37,923 nt of DNA, taken from positions 1 through 37,923 of the forward strand of contig NZ_JAQFWP010000069.1 in assembly GCF_027706745.1 (NCBI RefSeq), in the 5' to 3' direction. Shown here one piece after another: positions 7,052 through 19,354 of the stretch; the stretch's first letter is position 1; each line of letters starts with the position of its first letter. Below the pieces are notes generated by a model. That model did no database searches and was not told the DNA's origin. It saw only the letters and a program-made list of their open reading frames with translations. This DNA is from Nocardiopsis suaedae. Lineage in GTDB: Bacteria > Actinomycetota > Actinomycetes > Streptosporangiales > Streptosporangiaceae. The position numbers and the translations under genes were made by a program.

Positions 7052-8077
7052 ATGACCACGCAGGCGTTCGAGCGCACTCGACTTCGAACCGCCCGCGAGT
7101 TGGCAAGGCTGAGCCAGGCTCAGCTGGCTCGCATGGCCGGGCTCACACCAGCCGCGATCAGTCAGTTCGAGAGCGGTGCGGCACGCCCGAGCCCAGAGAC
7201 TGTCGGCGTCTTGGCCGAGTCCCTGGAGGTGCCCCCCAGGTTCTTCCGTGAAGCGACGGTTGAGAGTCATGAGGGCTTCTTCCGATCACTGCGCCGAACC
7301 TCGGTGGTCGACCGCCGACGCGCCCGAGCGATCGCTCACGTCGCTCACGACCTCGCCGTCCGTGCATCGGCCGCACGGCGGTTCTCCGCAGGTGACGTGC
7401 CGATGATCCCTGTGAGCGGGCTTGAGCCCCCTGCAGCCGAGATCGAGCAGGCCGCTGCCCAGATACGCTCCCTGTGGGGGGTCTCCCCAGGCCCGCTCCC
7501 CAATGTCGTCGAGCTTCTGGAGACGCATGGCATCGCTGTGATCCGTCTCCCGCTCGACAGCGCGGACGTTGACGCTTTCTCCCTGCCCTTCCCCGACCAT
7601 CCAGTCGTCGTCCTGGGCACCGACAAGAACGACCGCGCTCGATCCCGGTTCGACGCCGCGCACGAACTCGCCCACCTTGTGCTGCATGGTGAGCAGATCT
7701 GGGGTGTCAAGGAGGTGGAGACACAGGCCCACCAGTTCGCGGCGGCCTTCCTCATGCCCGCCGAGGACATCTACCACCAGTTGCCTACTACCGTCGACTG
7801 GTCGACCCTGTTCGAACTTAAGCGGTTCTGGCAGGTGTCCCTCGCCGCCCTGCTGATGCGCGCCAGGACCCTGGGGCGCATCAGCAACAGCATGTATCTG
7901 ACGGCCATCAAGACGGCCTCTGCCAGGGGGTGGCGCCGTGTCGAACCGGTCCCCCTCGGCCGCCCAGAGCAGCCTGCAAGGCTGTTGAGCTACCTCTCCT
8001 CTCCCGAGAGCAGCCCTGCCCGGGCCGTCCTTCCCCCAAAGGTCGTGGAGAGTATCGAAACAGCGGCAGCGACATAG
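7052..8077 (+). CDS. XRE repressor fused to ImmA/IrrE metallopeptidase
   Basis: A 341-residue two-domain protein. Residues 9-65 are an XRE helix-turn-helix (RTARELARLSQAQLARMAGLTPAAISQFESG). Residues about 150-250 are an ImmA/IrrE (COG2856) zinc protease domain with FDAAHELAHLVLHG (HELAH at 204-208) and the family's ETQAHQFAAAFLMP segment, which supplies the third ligand. The ATG at 7052 has an AGGGGAGA ribosome site, and the upstream frame to 6965 is dropped. It is divergent from the CBASS operon. In other CBASS loci a separate CapH repressor and CapP peptidase control expression, the peptidase removing the repressor. A single fused protein here suggests the same logic in one chain; that is inference. 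Confidence 0.85.
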   Translation: MTTQAFERTRLRTARELARLSQAQLARMAGLTPAAISQFESGAARPSPETVGVLAESLEVPPRFFREATVESHEGFFRSLRRTSVVDRRRARAIAHVAHDLAVRASAARRFSAGDVPMIPVSGLEPPAAEIEQAAAQIRSLWGVSPGPLPNVVELLETHGIAVIRLPLDSADVDAFSLPFPDHPVVVLGTDKNDRARSRFDAAHELAHLVLHGEQIWGVKEVETQAHQFAAAFLMPAEDIYHQLPTTVDWSTLFELKRFWQVSLAALLMRARTLGRISNSMYLTAIKTASARGWRRVEPVPLGRPEQPARLLSYLSSPESSPARAVLPPKVVESIETAAAT

Positions 8078-8162
8078 CATTACGCAAATCAAGAATTCTG
8101 TCACAAGCTGTGGCCATAGAGGCTTACTCCCCTTGAAGACGAAACCAACGCGCGGGAGAGCA

Positions 8163-8414
8163 GTGACCGAGGAGAGCAAGGCCTTCACGATCCGAGAGCT
8201 GTACGACCTGCCAGCCGCGGTGCACCTGATGACGGCCGCTCGTGCGCTGCACATGGGTCGGACGATGGCCTATGACCTCGTCAGGCGCGACGAGTTCCCC
8301 TGTCGGCTGCTCCGCTACGGCGGAACCTACCGAGTAGCCACTGCGGATCTCCTGGAGCTTCTAGGCGTGCCCCTGCCGGAGCCGGGACGACCGGCCGCAG
8401 TCGAGTCGATATAG
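8163..8414 (+). CDS. Excisionase-like helix-turn-helix protein
   Basis: An 83-residue DNA-binding protein. FTIRELYDLPAAVHLMTAARALHMGRTMAYDLVRRDEFPCRLLRYGGTYRVATADLLELLG has the winged-helix layout of MerR-like excisionases (Xis/AlpA type) encoded on actinomycete integrative elements. The GTG at 8163 has GGGAG four bases upstream; a TTG at 8133 is an alternative. It follows the XRE-ImmA gene by 85 bases. A decayed copy of the same gene lies at about 10683-10895 beside the tRNA-Ile. No integrase follows, although excisionase genes are normally paired with one. It could also be a general small regulator. Confidence 0.75.
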   Translation: MTEESKAFTIRELYDLPAAVHLMTAARALHMGRTMAYDLVRRDEFPCRLLRYGGTYRVATADLLELLGVPLPEPGRPAAVESI

Positions 8415-8463
8415 CGATTTAATCCGTTGTCGACCCCGCACATGATCGATGCCAGGGTTAAGC

Positions 8464-8572
8464 TTCTGGGGGTGAAGCCCAGAGGATCCTACAGCCGAAG
8501 CGGAAAGAGAACTGCTCTTCATGTGAATTAGCAAGGCTCTGAAGCGAAGGATAACGGGGCTTCAGCCCAGAA
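8464..8572. repeat. Imperfect inverted repeat about 110 bases across
   Basis: TTCTGGGGGTGAAGCCC at 8464-8480 is matched in reverse by TTCTGGGCTGAAGCCCC (8572-8556), with one bulged base and one substitution. The enclosed segment includes AAGGCTCTGAA (8533-8543), which also occurs at 11040-11050 just outside the tRNA-Ile. It lies between the excisionase-like gene and the converging 8584 gene. It could be a terminator pair, recombinase arm sites or a structured RNA. Confidence 0.45.
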
Positions 8573-8583
8573 CCTCGTCTCTA

Positions 8584-8790
8584 TCACAGATCGTCCGGCC
8601 GACTGACAGAGTTACCCTCAGGCTCATCATGGATCTGGCACTGTTGGTCTCGTACAGATCCCACAGCCTTGCGCCATGCGGCGAACAACCGAGGAAGCCT
8701 TTCCAGGATCTCGTTGACCTGGGAGATAAACAGAGTCAAACAGCCGAAGGCAGAGATCAACATGACCATCATGTCGCCCCAGTTCCACAT
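8584..8790 (-). CDS. Small membrane protein, unknown function
   Basis: A 68-residue protein with one N-terminal membrane span (MVMLISAFGCLTLFISQV) and a basic, then acidic, tail. The ATG follows the stop of the upstream gene by two bases, and AAGGAAG lies upstream as ribosome site, so the two genes form an operon. No family recognised. Small membrane proteins coupled to a soluble partner are common in defence and mobile-element cargo, but nothing here proves such a role. Confidence 0.55.
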   Translation of the reverse strand: MWNWGDMMVMLISAFGCLTLFISQVNEILERLPRLFAAWRKAVGSVRDQQCQIHDEPEGNSVSRPDDL

Positions 8791-8792
8791 GG

Positions 8793-9500
8793 TCAGCTTC
8801 CTTCTTCTGAAAGTTCGGCGCCATAGCGGGCCAAGGTCTCAAAGATTTCGTCGGGGCCGCAGTCGATGTGGTCGAACTCGTGACGACCAGAGCAATCGTT
8901 GGGGCACTCCATCTCCGCGCATATCTCGGGCTCGGGGGAAGCAGACTCATTGAGCACGTGGTAGACGAGACGGTGCGCGATGAACTCTCTGGCATCGGAC
9001 ATCTCGAAAAAGAGGCGGATCTCGGCCTGAGAAAACGGGTTGTCTGGGGTGTCTGCCAGATACGGCAACCGCTCCTTCCCCGTCGTAGCCCAGTCATAGG
9101 CTGACTCAAGAGCGACAGCTACCCAAGCGACTTCCTGCGGCGAGAGATTCTTGTCGACGAGAAGTCGAGTGGCAGCCTTTGCTGCCAGTGTCGCGTTCAT
9201 GAGGTACTTCAAGTACTCCCGTTCCTCTTGGCCTTGGATCAGGTCTTCCAGGCGTGGTCGGGGCAGCTGTTCGGTCAGCTTTGAGTCCCGTCGCCTGCGA
9301 GCCCGGGCAACCAGAGCGGTGAGACAGGGGCGACAACCGTTGAGAGACAGTCCCTCGGTTGATCGGAGTGGAACGCGCAGTCGGGGTTGGGGAAACGGCG
9401 AGTCGCAAAAGCAGCAGTGCGTGCCTTCTGTCTGCTGACGGTTGAGCTCGGAGGGAACCGAGTCCTGGACCTCATCAAGTGCGTAGGCGGGGATGTGCAT
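8793..9500 (-). CDS. Hypothetical cysteine-rich protein
   Basis: A 235-residue protein that I do not recognise. The start is the ATG at 9500 (MHIPAYALDEVQD), with a strong GGAGG ribosome site five bases upstream. The reading frame extends to 9542, but that part lacks support. Near residue 30 CCFCDSPF and near residue 55 NGCRPCL form two CxxC-like pairs, a probable zinc-binding N-terminal module. A second group, CAEMECPNDCSGRHEFDHIDC, lies near the C-terminus. The middle part is helical. It is the first gene of a two-gene operon with the small membrane protein and is divergent from the HTH-like gene at 9674. Confidence 0.65.
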   Translation of the reverse strand: MHIPAYALDEVQDSVPSELNRQQTEGTHCCFCDSPFPQPRLRVPLRSTEGLSLNGCRPCLTALVARARRRRDSKLTEQLPRPRLEDLIQGQEEREYLKYLMNATLAAKAATRLLVDKNLSPQEVAWVAVALESAYDWATTGKERLPYLADTPDNPFSQAEIRLFFEMSDAREFIAHRLVYHVLNESASPEPEICAEMECPNDCSGRHEFDHIDCGPDEIFETLARYGAELSEEGS

Positions 9501-9673
9501 GTGTCCTCCAAAGGTTCGAGAGGTGAACCCCACCATGTTCACCAGTTGACCGAACCGCTTGTCACAGATGGTCGCCCATCCGTGGACTTGTGTGGGATCC
9601 GTCCAGTCAGGGCCCTGTCAGCTCTAAGCTGTTGACAGAAGTTGACACTGAACCTTGGAAGGTGGCGACGGAG

Positions 9674-10612
9674 ATGGCTGTCTCTTCCGAACTCCCCGAA
9701 GCGAAGCAAGAGCTGGCGGACGCACTTGATGAGCTCCACCGAGCCACGGGGAGAATCAGCTACCGACGCATCGAGAAACTGACAGCAAGCGATCAGGACC
9801 TGTTGGACGTTAGCCACGAAGCCGCCCGGACCACGATCAAGCTGCTTCGGATGCCCGGTTGGGAGACACTCAAATCCGTAGTCTCCGTGCTGGCGGACAA
9901 CTGCCATCCGCCTCGGGACCGGGCGCAGGAGACTGTCCGGCTCCTGCGCCTGTGGCGAGTGATCAACGAAGGGGAGACCGGCGCTTATCTCTCCGCTGAG
10001 GAGTTCATACGGACCGAAGGGTGGGGTGGAGACGACGGGAAATGGACCCCGGAGATGGTCACAGGAATCATCGTCAACCCTTTCAACGCCGTTGAGATCG
10101 ACCGCTCACTCGCGGTCCCGCACGACCCCATGATCTCTGAGGACACATGGGTCGAGGTCGCAAAGCGCACTATCGACGAGATGGGGGTCGACTTCTTCCT
10201 GCGAGTACTTCTTCGCTCACTGAAGGGTGACTACGTTGGTGCGACCGAAGGAGCGCCATACGGCTACCAGGATCCTCAGCACGAGGTGCAGGAGGCCCTC
10301 GAGATCATGAACTACTGCAATAGCCAGATCCTTCACCGCTTGCGGTCAGAACCGAATCTGCTAGCTCGCTCCTTCCATACGTTTCACTCCGACGACACGA
10401 TCGCTCCAGAGGAAAAGGCTGAGGTACTCCGAGCTGAGAGCGATCAGAGCCTGCTCCGTGAAGCCTTGAGTGTTACACCTGAAACGTGGCATGAAGTCTC
10501 CGAGGAAGCACACTTCCTGGTATCCCATTACCTCATCAAGGGGGGAAAGACAGTGGGACGCCCCTCGCTCCCTCCAGAGCAGAGGTTCCAGATCACCTGG
10601 CGGGTTCCATAA
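9674..10612 (+). CDS. Hypothetical protein with N-terminal HTH-like domain
   Basis: A protein of about 312 residues. The N-terminal part (ELADALDELHRATGRISYRRIEKLT, then VSHEAARTTIKLLRMPGWETLKSVVSVLAD, then TVRLLRLWR) has the pattern of helix-turn-helix domains found at the start of many actinomycete proteins. The remaining 240 residues are not recognised; they are acidic and include WTPEMVTGIIVNPFNAVEI and a helical C-terminal half. The ATG at 9674 is preferred, and a GTG at 9662 or the upstream ATG at 9590 cannot be excluded. Two TTGACA motifs (9632-9637 and 9643-9648) lie just upstream. It is divergent from the cysteine-rich gene, the intergenic space being about 170 bases. Confidence 0.6.
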   Translation: MAVSSELPEAKQELADALDELHRATGRISYRRIEKLTASDQDLLDVSHEAARTTIKLLRMPGWETLKSVVSVLADNCHPPRDRAQETVRLLRLWRVINEGETGAYLSAEEFIRTEGWGGDDGKWTPEMVTGIIVNPFNAVEIDRSLAVPHDPMISEDTWVEVAKRTIDEMGVDFFLRVLLRSLKGDYVGATEGAPYGYQDPQHEVQEALEIMNYCNSQILHRLRSEPNLLARSFHTFHSDDTIAPEEKAEVLRAESDQSLLREALSVTPETWHEVSEEAHFLVSHYLIKGGKTVGRPSLPPEQRFQITWRVP

Positions 10613-10682
10613 GCCGGTTGCCAGCCAGTGAAGTACTCGGGTCCGCTCATCACGGAGAGCCGTCAGGCCTACCAGACAACAG

Positions 10683-10895
10683 CGGTTTGACCTGCCCGCA
10701 GCCGTCGACCTGATGGCTGCGGCCCGCGCCCTGCACATGGAGCGGACGACGGCCTACGGGCTCGCCAAACGCGGTGAGTTCCCCTGTCGGCTGCTCCGCT
10801 ACGGCGGGACCTACGGGTTGTCACCGCAGAGCCCCTGGAGCTGCTAGGCGTGCCGCTACCGGCCAGGGGAGCGTCGGCTAGAGTCGAGTCGACAT
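10683..10895 (+). pseudogene. Decayed copy of the excisionase-like gene
   Basis: RFDLPAAVDLMAAARALHMERTTAYGLAKRGEFPCRLLRYGGTY aligns closely with the intact gene at 8163-8414. One base is then missing after GGGACCTAC, and the frame is lost before the expected LLELLGVPLP end; shifting frame restores EPLELLGVPLP. No start codon exists upstream in frame. Similarity continues past the stop (GAGTCGACATAGCGATT against GAGTCGATATAGCGATT). It lies about 170 bases from the tRNA-Ile, where an element's excisionase is usually found. Confidence 0.8.
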
Positions 10896-10915
10896 AGCGA
10901 TTCGATCTGTTGTCG
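10686..10915 (+). repeat. Second copy of a ~230-base segment also at 8205-8435
   Basis: The region from the excisionase helix-turn-helix through its 3' end and the following GATT..GTTGTCGAC stretch is present twice, at about 8205-8435 and 10686-10915, in the same orientation. The copies differ by scattered substitutions and one frameshift. This indicates two related element ends placed in tandem at the same attachment region. Confidence 0.7.
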
Positions 10916-11064
10916 ACTTGGCGTCCGGACGGCGCCGCTCAGTGCCGGGGGAGTGCGGGCTCTGACAGGGGATGCCGTGGGGTCCCACCGTCAGATGACG
11001 GTCAAAAGAGGAAGAGCCCTGCTCTCCGAAGTGGAGAACAAGGCTCTGAACTGCACAAACTGTG

Positions 11065-11138
11065 TGGGCGTACCAGGACTTGAACCTGGGGCCTCATCCT
11101 TATCAGGGATGCGCTCTAACCGACTGAGCTATACGCCC
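11065..11138 (-). tRNA. tRNA-Ile (GAT anticodon)
   Basis: The minus strand gives a complete cloverleaf: 5' GGGCGTA pairs with 3' TACGCCC, D-arm GCTCAGTCGGTTAGAGC, anticodon loop CTGATAA with anticodon GAT, and T-arm with GGTTCAAGTCC. The discriminator base is A and no CCA is encoded. It lies between the DUF3566 gene and the accessory block. Position next to gyrA is typical for actinomycetes. The accessory DNA begins at its 3' side, making this the probable attachment gene. There is no second tRNA fragment in the window. Confidence 0.95.
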
Positions 11139-11279
11139 GCGTTCCGGATGGAACTCTACCGCATCCGGGACCCTCCGGCGAACCGGATCAGGCGGGACGC
11201 GTGGAGGAGCGGGGCCTCTCGCGAGGGCCCGCTCCTCCTCATCCTACCGGGTCCCGGGGGTGTCCCGGACCGGTGCCGG

Positions 11280-11308
11280 GCGCCCGGCGGGGCCGGGCCG
11301 CCGGGCGC
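11280..11308 (-). terminator. Hairpin after the DUF3566 gene
   Basis: GCGCCCGGCGG pairs with CCGCCGGGCGC around a 7-base loop, 16 bases beyond the DUF3566 stop. A second strong hairpin lies at 11203-11238 (GAGGAGCGGG with a one-base bulge). There is no T run, as usual in high-GC actinomycetes. Together they separate the gyrase-side transcript from the tRNA. Confidence 0.6.
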
Positions 11309-11323
11309 TCCCGGACGTCCGGC

Positions 11324-12442
11324 TCACTCCGACTCGGTCAGGGTGACGTCGATGCCGCCGACCAGGTCCGCGGCCAGGTTGTACAGCATCGCCCCGACCG
11401 TCGACAGGGCCGTGATCAGGATGATGTTCAGCGCCCCGATCAGGCCGGTGTACCCCAGCACGCGGGCCGGGGAGAACCAGCCCGCCGGGTCGATCGGGAC
11501 CTCTTCGCCCTCGCCGCCCTCGGTCAGGGCGGTGAGCATGTCCGCCAGGGCGTCGAACACCCCGAGCCCGGACAGGATCGCGTAGACCACCGCCACCGCG
11601 ACGAACAGGATGATGAAGCACACCAGCGAGATGACGAAGCTGAACTTCATCACCGACCAGGGCTCGACCCTGCTGACGCTCAGGTGCGCCTTGCGAGCCG
11701 ACTTCGCCGCCCCGATCGGCGCCTTTCCTCCGCCGGCCCCCGATGCCGCCATGGCCGTCCTTTCCCGCGCCTCGAACTTCGGTGCCGACCCCGCGGAGGA
11801 GCCCTTCCCGGACCCCTCGGCCGCCGCGCCCGCCCCTGCGGCGGACGCCGTCACCGGCGCCGCGGCGGAGTCGCCGCCCTCGCCGGAGTCCTTCCCGCCG
11901 CCGGCGCCGGCGCTCGCGGCGGAGGCGGACTTCCCGGCGGGCTTCTTCGCGCTCCCGGCGGAGCCCCCGGTGTTCGCGGGCTTCCCGCTCTTCTTCGCCG
12001 ACCCCGACGACGCGCCCGCCGACGGGCCCTTCTTGGCGGGAGCGGTCGTCGCCGAGCCCTTACGGGCCGGTCCGCCGGTCGTACCGGAACCGCTGGAGGA
12101 CGTCTTCGCCGAGGCGGCGGTGGAGGACGCGGAAGCGGACGAGGTGGAGGCCGACGAGCCGGGCTCGCCGCCGTCCGACGCCTCGGCGCCGGACGCGGGC
12201 TCCCCGGCCTCCTTCTTCTCCGCCTCGGGCTCCGCCCCTTCGGACGCCGCGTCCTTTTGCGCGTCCTCCGCGTCGGCGCCCTCGGGCTCCTTCTCCGGGT
12301 TCTCCGGGGCGTCCGGGGCCACCGGCTCCGCGGACTCCGGCGACTCCTGCCCGGGCGCCTCGGCGCCGGGCTCCGTCTTCGCCTCGGACCGCTTCACGTC
12401 CTCCGAAGCGTCCTTCGTCTTCTCCGACGTCTTGTCCGACAT
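11324..12442 (-). CDS. DUF3566 transmembrane protein with long low-complexity N-terminus
   Basis: A 372-residue membrane protein. The C-terminal 120 residues are the DUF3566 domain: LSVSRVEPWSVMKFSFVISLVCFIILFVAVAVVYAILSGLGVFDAL, then RVLGYTGLIGALNIILITALSTVGAMLYNLAADLVGGIDVTLTE, with two membrane segments. The preceding ~240 residues are a disordered Glu/Ala/Ser/Lys/Pro-rich tail, much longer than the short N-terminus common in this family. The start is taken as the ATG at 12442 (MSDKTSEKTKDASE); the frame is open to 12535. The gene follows gyrA in the same direction, a conserved actinobacterial arrangement. DUF3566 proteins are linked to cell shape or division by genetics, but no activity is known. 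Confidence 0.85.
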   Translation of the reverse strand: MSDKTSEKTKDASEDVKRSEAKTEPGAEAPGQESPESAEPVAPDAPENPEKEPEGADAEDAQKDAASEGAEPEAEKKEAGEPASGAEASDGGEPGSSASTSSASASSTAASAKTSSSGSGTTGGPARKGSATTAPAKKGPSAGASSGSAKKSGKPANTGGSAGSAKKPAGKSASAASAGAGGGKDSGEGGDSAAAPVTASAAGAGAAAEGSGKGSSAGSAPKFEARERTAMAASGAGGGKAPIGAAKSARKAHLSVSRVEPWSVMKFSFVISLVCFIILFVAVAVVYAILSGLGVFDALADMLTALTEGGEGEEVPIDPAGWFSPARVLGYTGLIGALNIILITALSTVGAMLYNLAADLVGGIDVTLTESE

Positions 12443-12500
12443 AGCCACGTTACCGCTGGACTTTCCATGAGACAGGTGGAATTCGGGCCGAGGGATGGTG

Positions 12501-12529
12501 GGACCGGCCGCTGGGGCGGCGGCCGGTCC
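12501..12529 (-). terminator. Hairpin between gyrA and the DUF3566 gene
   Basis: GGACCGGCCGC pairs perfectly with GCGGCCGGTCC around a 7-base loop, about 40 bases after the gyrA stop. It could end gyrBA transcripts or lower read-through into the DUF3566 gene. Confidence 0.6.
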
Positions 12530-12570
12530 GAACATGTTCTCCAGGCGCTCTAAGGCACCCTACGCGAGCC

Positions 12571-15189
<2,619 letters not shown>

Positions 15190-15247
15190 GGGATGTCGAA
15201 CCTTTCTGCTGAGACTTGTCGGGCCTGCCTGTGGGGGAGCGCCCCGG

Positions 15248-17560
<2,313 letters not shown>

Positions 17561-18118
17561 TCACCTGGCCCGGAGCCGCCCGGGGCCGCGCCCCCGGCCC
17601 GGCCCGGTCACCTTGATCGCGTGCACCGTGCCCGGCCCCAGCTCCTCGTTGAGCCGGCGGATCAGGTCCCGGGCCATGGCGCGGGCGTGCGCGGCCATGG
17701 TCGCCGATTCGGCGGCCACCACCAGCTCACCGGCCTCGTAGGAGACCGGGCGCAGGTGCTGGGCGTTGAACTCGCCGACGATCTCGCTCCACCGGCCGAA
17801 GACCCCGCCGATCGCGACCTGCTCGGCGTACCCCCGCTCCGACAGCCAGGAGCGCACCGCGTCCCCGAAGAGCTGGGGGTCGCGGCGCGACCGCATCCGG
17901 CCGCCGCGCCGCCGCTGCGGCCGCGGGCCGGGCGCGGCGCCCCGCTCCTTGGCCGCGGCCCGCGCCTGTGCCAGCGCCTGGCGGGCCAGGTCGATACCGC
18001 TGGCGGTAGCGGGGGAGGGGTGCTGCCCGCCGGCGGCCCCGTCGTTGTGGGCGCCGTGGGCGCCCGGGGCGCCGCCCGCTCCGGGGTCCGGGCGCTGGGC
18101 CCGCTCGCCGTCAGTCAC
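17561..18118 (-). CDS. DUF721 / DciA-like protein
   Basis: A 185-residue protein. The C-terminal ~100 residues are the DUF721 domain ([82 protein letters not shown]). DUF721 overlaps DciA, the ancestral loader of the replicative helicase, and the position beside recF and dnaN fits a replication role. The N-terminal half is a disordered Pro/Gly/Ala-rich linker with the basic patch [14 protein letters not shown], which could bind DNA. The GTG start overlaps the recF stop by eight bases (GTGACTGA), so translation is coupled. Confidence 0.9.
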   Translation of the reverse strand: MTDGERAQRPDPGAGGAPGAHGAHNDGAAGGQHPSPATASGIDLARQALAQARAAAKERGAAPGPRPQRRRGGRMRSRRDPQLFGDAVRSWLSERGYAEQVAIGGVFGRWSEIVGEFNAQHLRPVSYEAGELVVAAESATMAAHARAMARDLIRRLNEELGPGTVHAIKVTGPGRGRGPGRLRAR

Positions 18119-19241
18119 GCTCGACGCCTCCCTCGCGGACCCGGAACCGCGCCCCCCGCAGCTCCTCGGGGATGTCCTCCGGCACGGCCGCGCTGACCAG
18201 AACCTGCTCGCAGTGGGCGACGTGCTCGGCCAGGCGGCGGCGGCGCGCGGCGTCCAGTTCGGAGAAGACGTCGTCGAGGATGAGCACCGGGTCGTCCCCG
18301 TCGGCGCGGAGCAGCTCGAAGGCGCTCAGCCGGAGCGCCAGCGCGTACGACCACGACTCGCCCTGGCTGGCGTACCCCTTGGCGGGCAGGTCGTCCAGGG
18401 CCAGCACCAGCTCGTCGCGGTGCGGGCCGACCAGGCTCACGCCGCGCTGCAGCTCCTGGTGGCGGGCCTCGGCCAGGGCGGCGCGCATCACCTCGGCCAG
18501 GTGCTCGCGGTCGGCCGGCAGGTCGGCGGCGTCCGGGTCGGCCGAGGAGCGGTAGCGCAGGACCGGGGCGCCGTCGGCCCCGGCCAGCTCGGCATAGGCC
18601 TTGGCGGTGAGCGGCTGCAGTTCCGCGGTGAGCGCCAGGCGCGCGGCCAGCAGCTCGGCCCCGGCCGCGACCAGATGGCCGTCCCACACGTCCAGGGTGG
18701 ACAGGTCGACCTCCTGGCGCTTGAGATAGCGCGCGGAGGCCGACTTGAGCAGGGCGTTGCGCTGCTTGAGCACCCGCTCGTAGTCGGAGCGGACCGCGGC
18801 CAGCCGTGGGGCGCGGGCCACCAGCAGCTCGTCCAGGAACCGCCGCCGGTCCCCGGGGTCGCCCTTGACCAGGGCCAGGTCCTCGGGGGCGAACAGCACG
18901 GTGCGCAGCACGCCCAGCACCTCGCGGGGGCGGGTGGCGGGGGAGCGGTTGAGCCGCGCACGGTTGGCCTTGCCGGGGTTGATCTCCAGCTCGACCACGG
19001 CCCGGCGCTCCCCCGAGACCACCGCGCAGCGGACCACGGCCCGGTCGGCGCCGCGGCGCACCAGCGGGGCGTCGGCCGAGACCCGGTGGCTGCCCAGGGT
19101 CGCGACGTAGCCGATGGCCTCGACGAGGTTGGTCTTGCCCTGCCCGTTGGGCCCGACGAAGGTGCTCACCCCGGGCTCCAGCTCCAGCAGGGCCGACTCA
19201 TAGGACCGGAAGTCGGCCAGTTGCAGGTGCGATACGTACAT
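18111..19241 (-). CDS. recF: DNA replication and repair protein RecF
   Basis: A 376-residue SMC-like ATPase that helps RecA loading at ssDNA gaps. The N-terminus [24 protein letters not shown] is typical; Walker A is GPNGQGKTN; the C-terminal signature ([19 protein letters not shown]) and Walker B with [15 protein letters not shown] are present. The ATG at 19241 has AGGGAAAGG upstream, and the longer frame to 19328 reads through a parS site and is discarded. It is followed by the overlapping DUF721 gene. Between it and gnd lies a parS site. Confidence 0.96.
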   Translation of the reverse strand: MYVSHLQLADFRSYESALLELEPGVSTFVGPNGQGKTNLVEAIGYVATLGSHRVSADAPLVRRGADRAVVRCAVVSGERRAVVELEINPGKANRARLNRSPATRPREVLGVLRTVLFAPEDLALVKGDPGDRRRFLDELLVARAPRLAAVRSDYERVLKQRNALLKSASARYLKRQEVDLSTLDVWDGHLVAAGAELLAARLALTAELQPLTAKAYAELAGADGAPVLRYRSSADPDAADLPADREHLAEVMRAALAEARHQELQRGVSLVGPHRDELVLALDDLPAKGYASQGESWSYALALRLSAFELLRADGDDPVLILDDVFSELDAARRRRLAEHVAHCEQVLVSAAVPEDIPEELRGARFRVREGGVERD

Positions 19242-19294
19242 CCGGCCTTTCCCTCCTACGAGCGCCGGGGGCCGGCGCCCCCGGCGTTCCCCGG

Positions 19295-19308
19295 GTTTCA
19301 CGTGAAAC
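19295..19308. promoter_or_regulatory. parS site 1
   Basis: GTTTCACGTGAAAC, a perfect palindrome matching the core of the conserved ParB-binding site. It lies between recF and gnd, about 5 kb from the dnaA start. Confidence 0.92.
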
Positions 19309-19354
19309 GGGCGGTGGCGGGCGCCCACGGGCGCCTCCGCCCGCGCCCGGCGCG

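Noticed and set aside
7286-8254. 322-residue frame opposite the XRE-ImmA gene
   Set aside because: The plus-strand gene has clear domains; this is its complement.
1-11064. Integrase or attachment repeat of the element
   Set aside because: No tyrosine or serine recombinase motifs and no second tRNA-Ile fragment found; probably outside the window.
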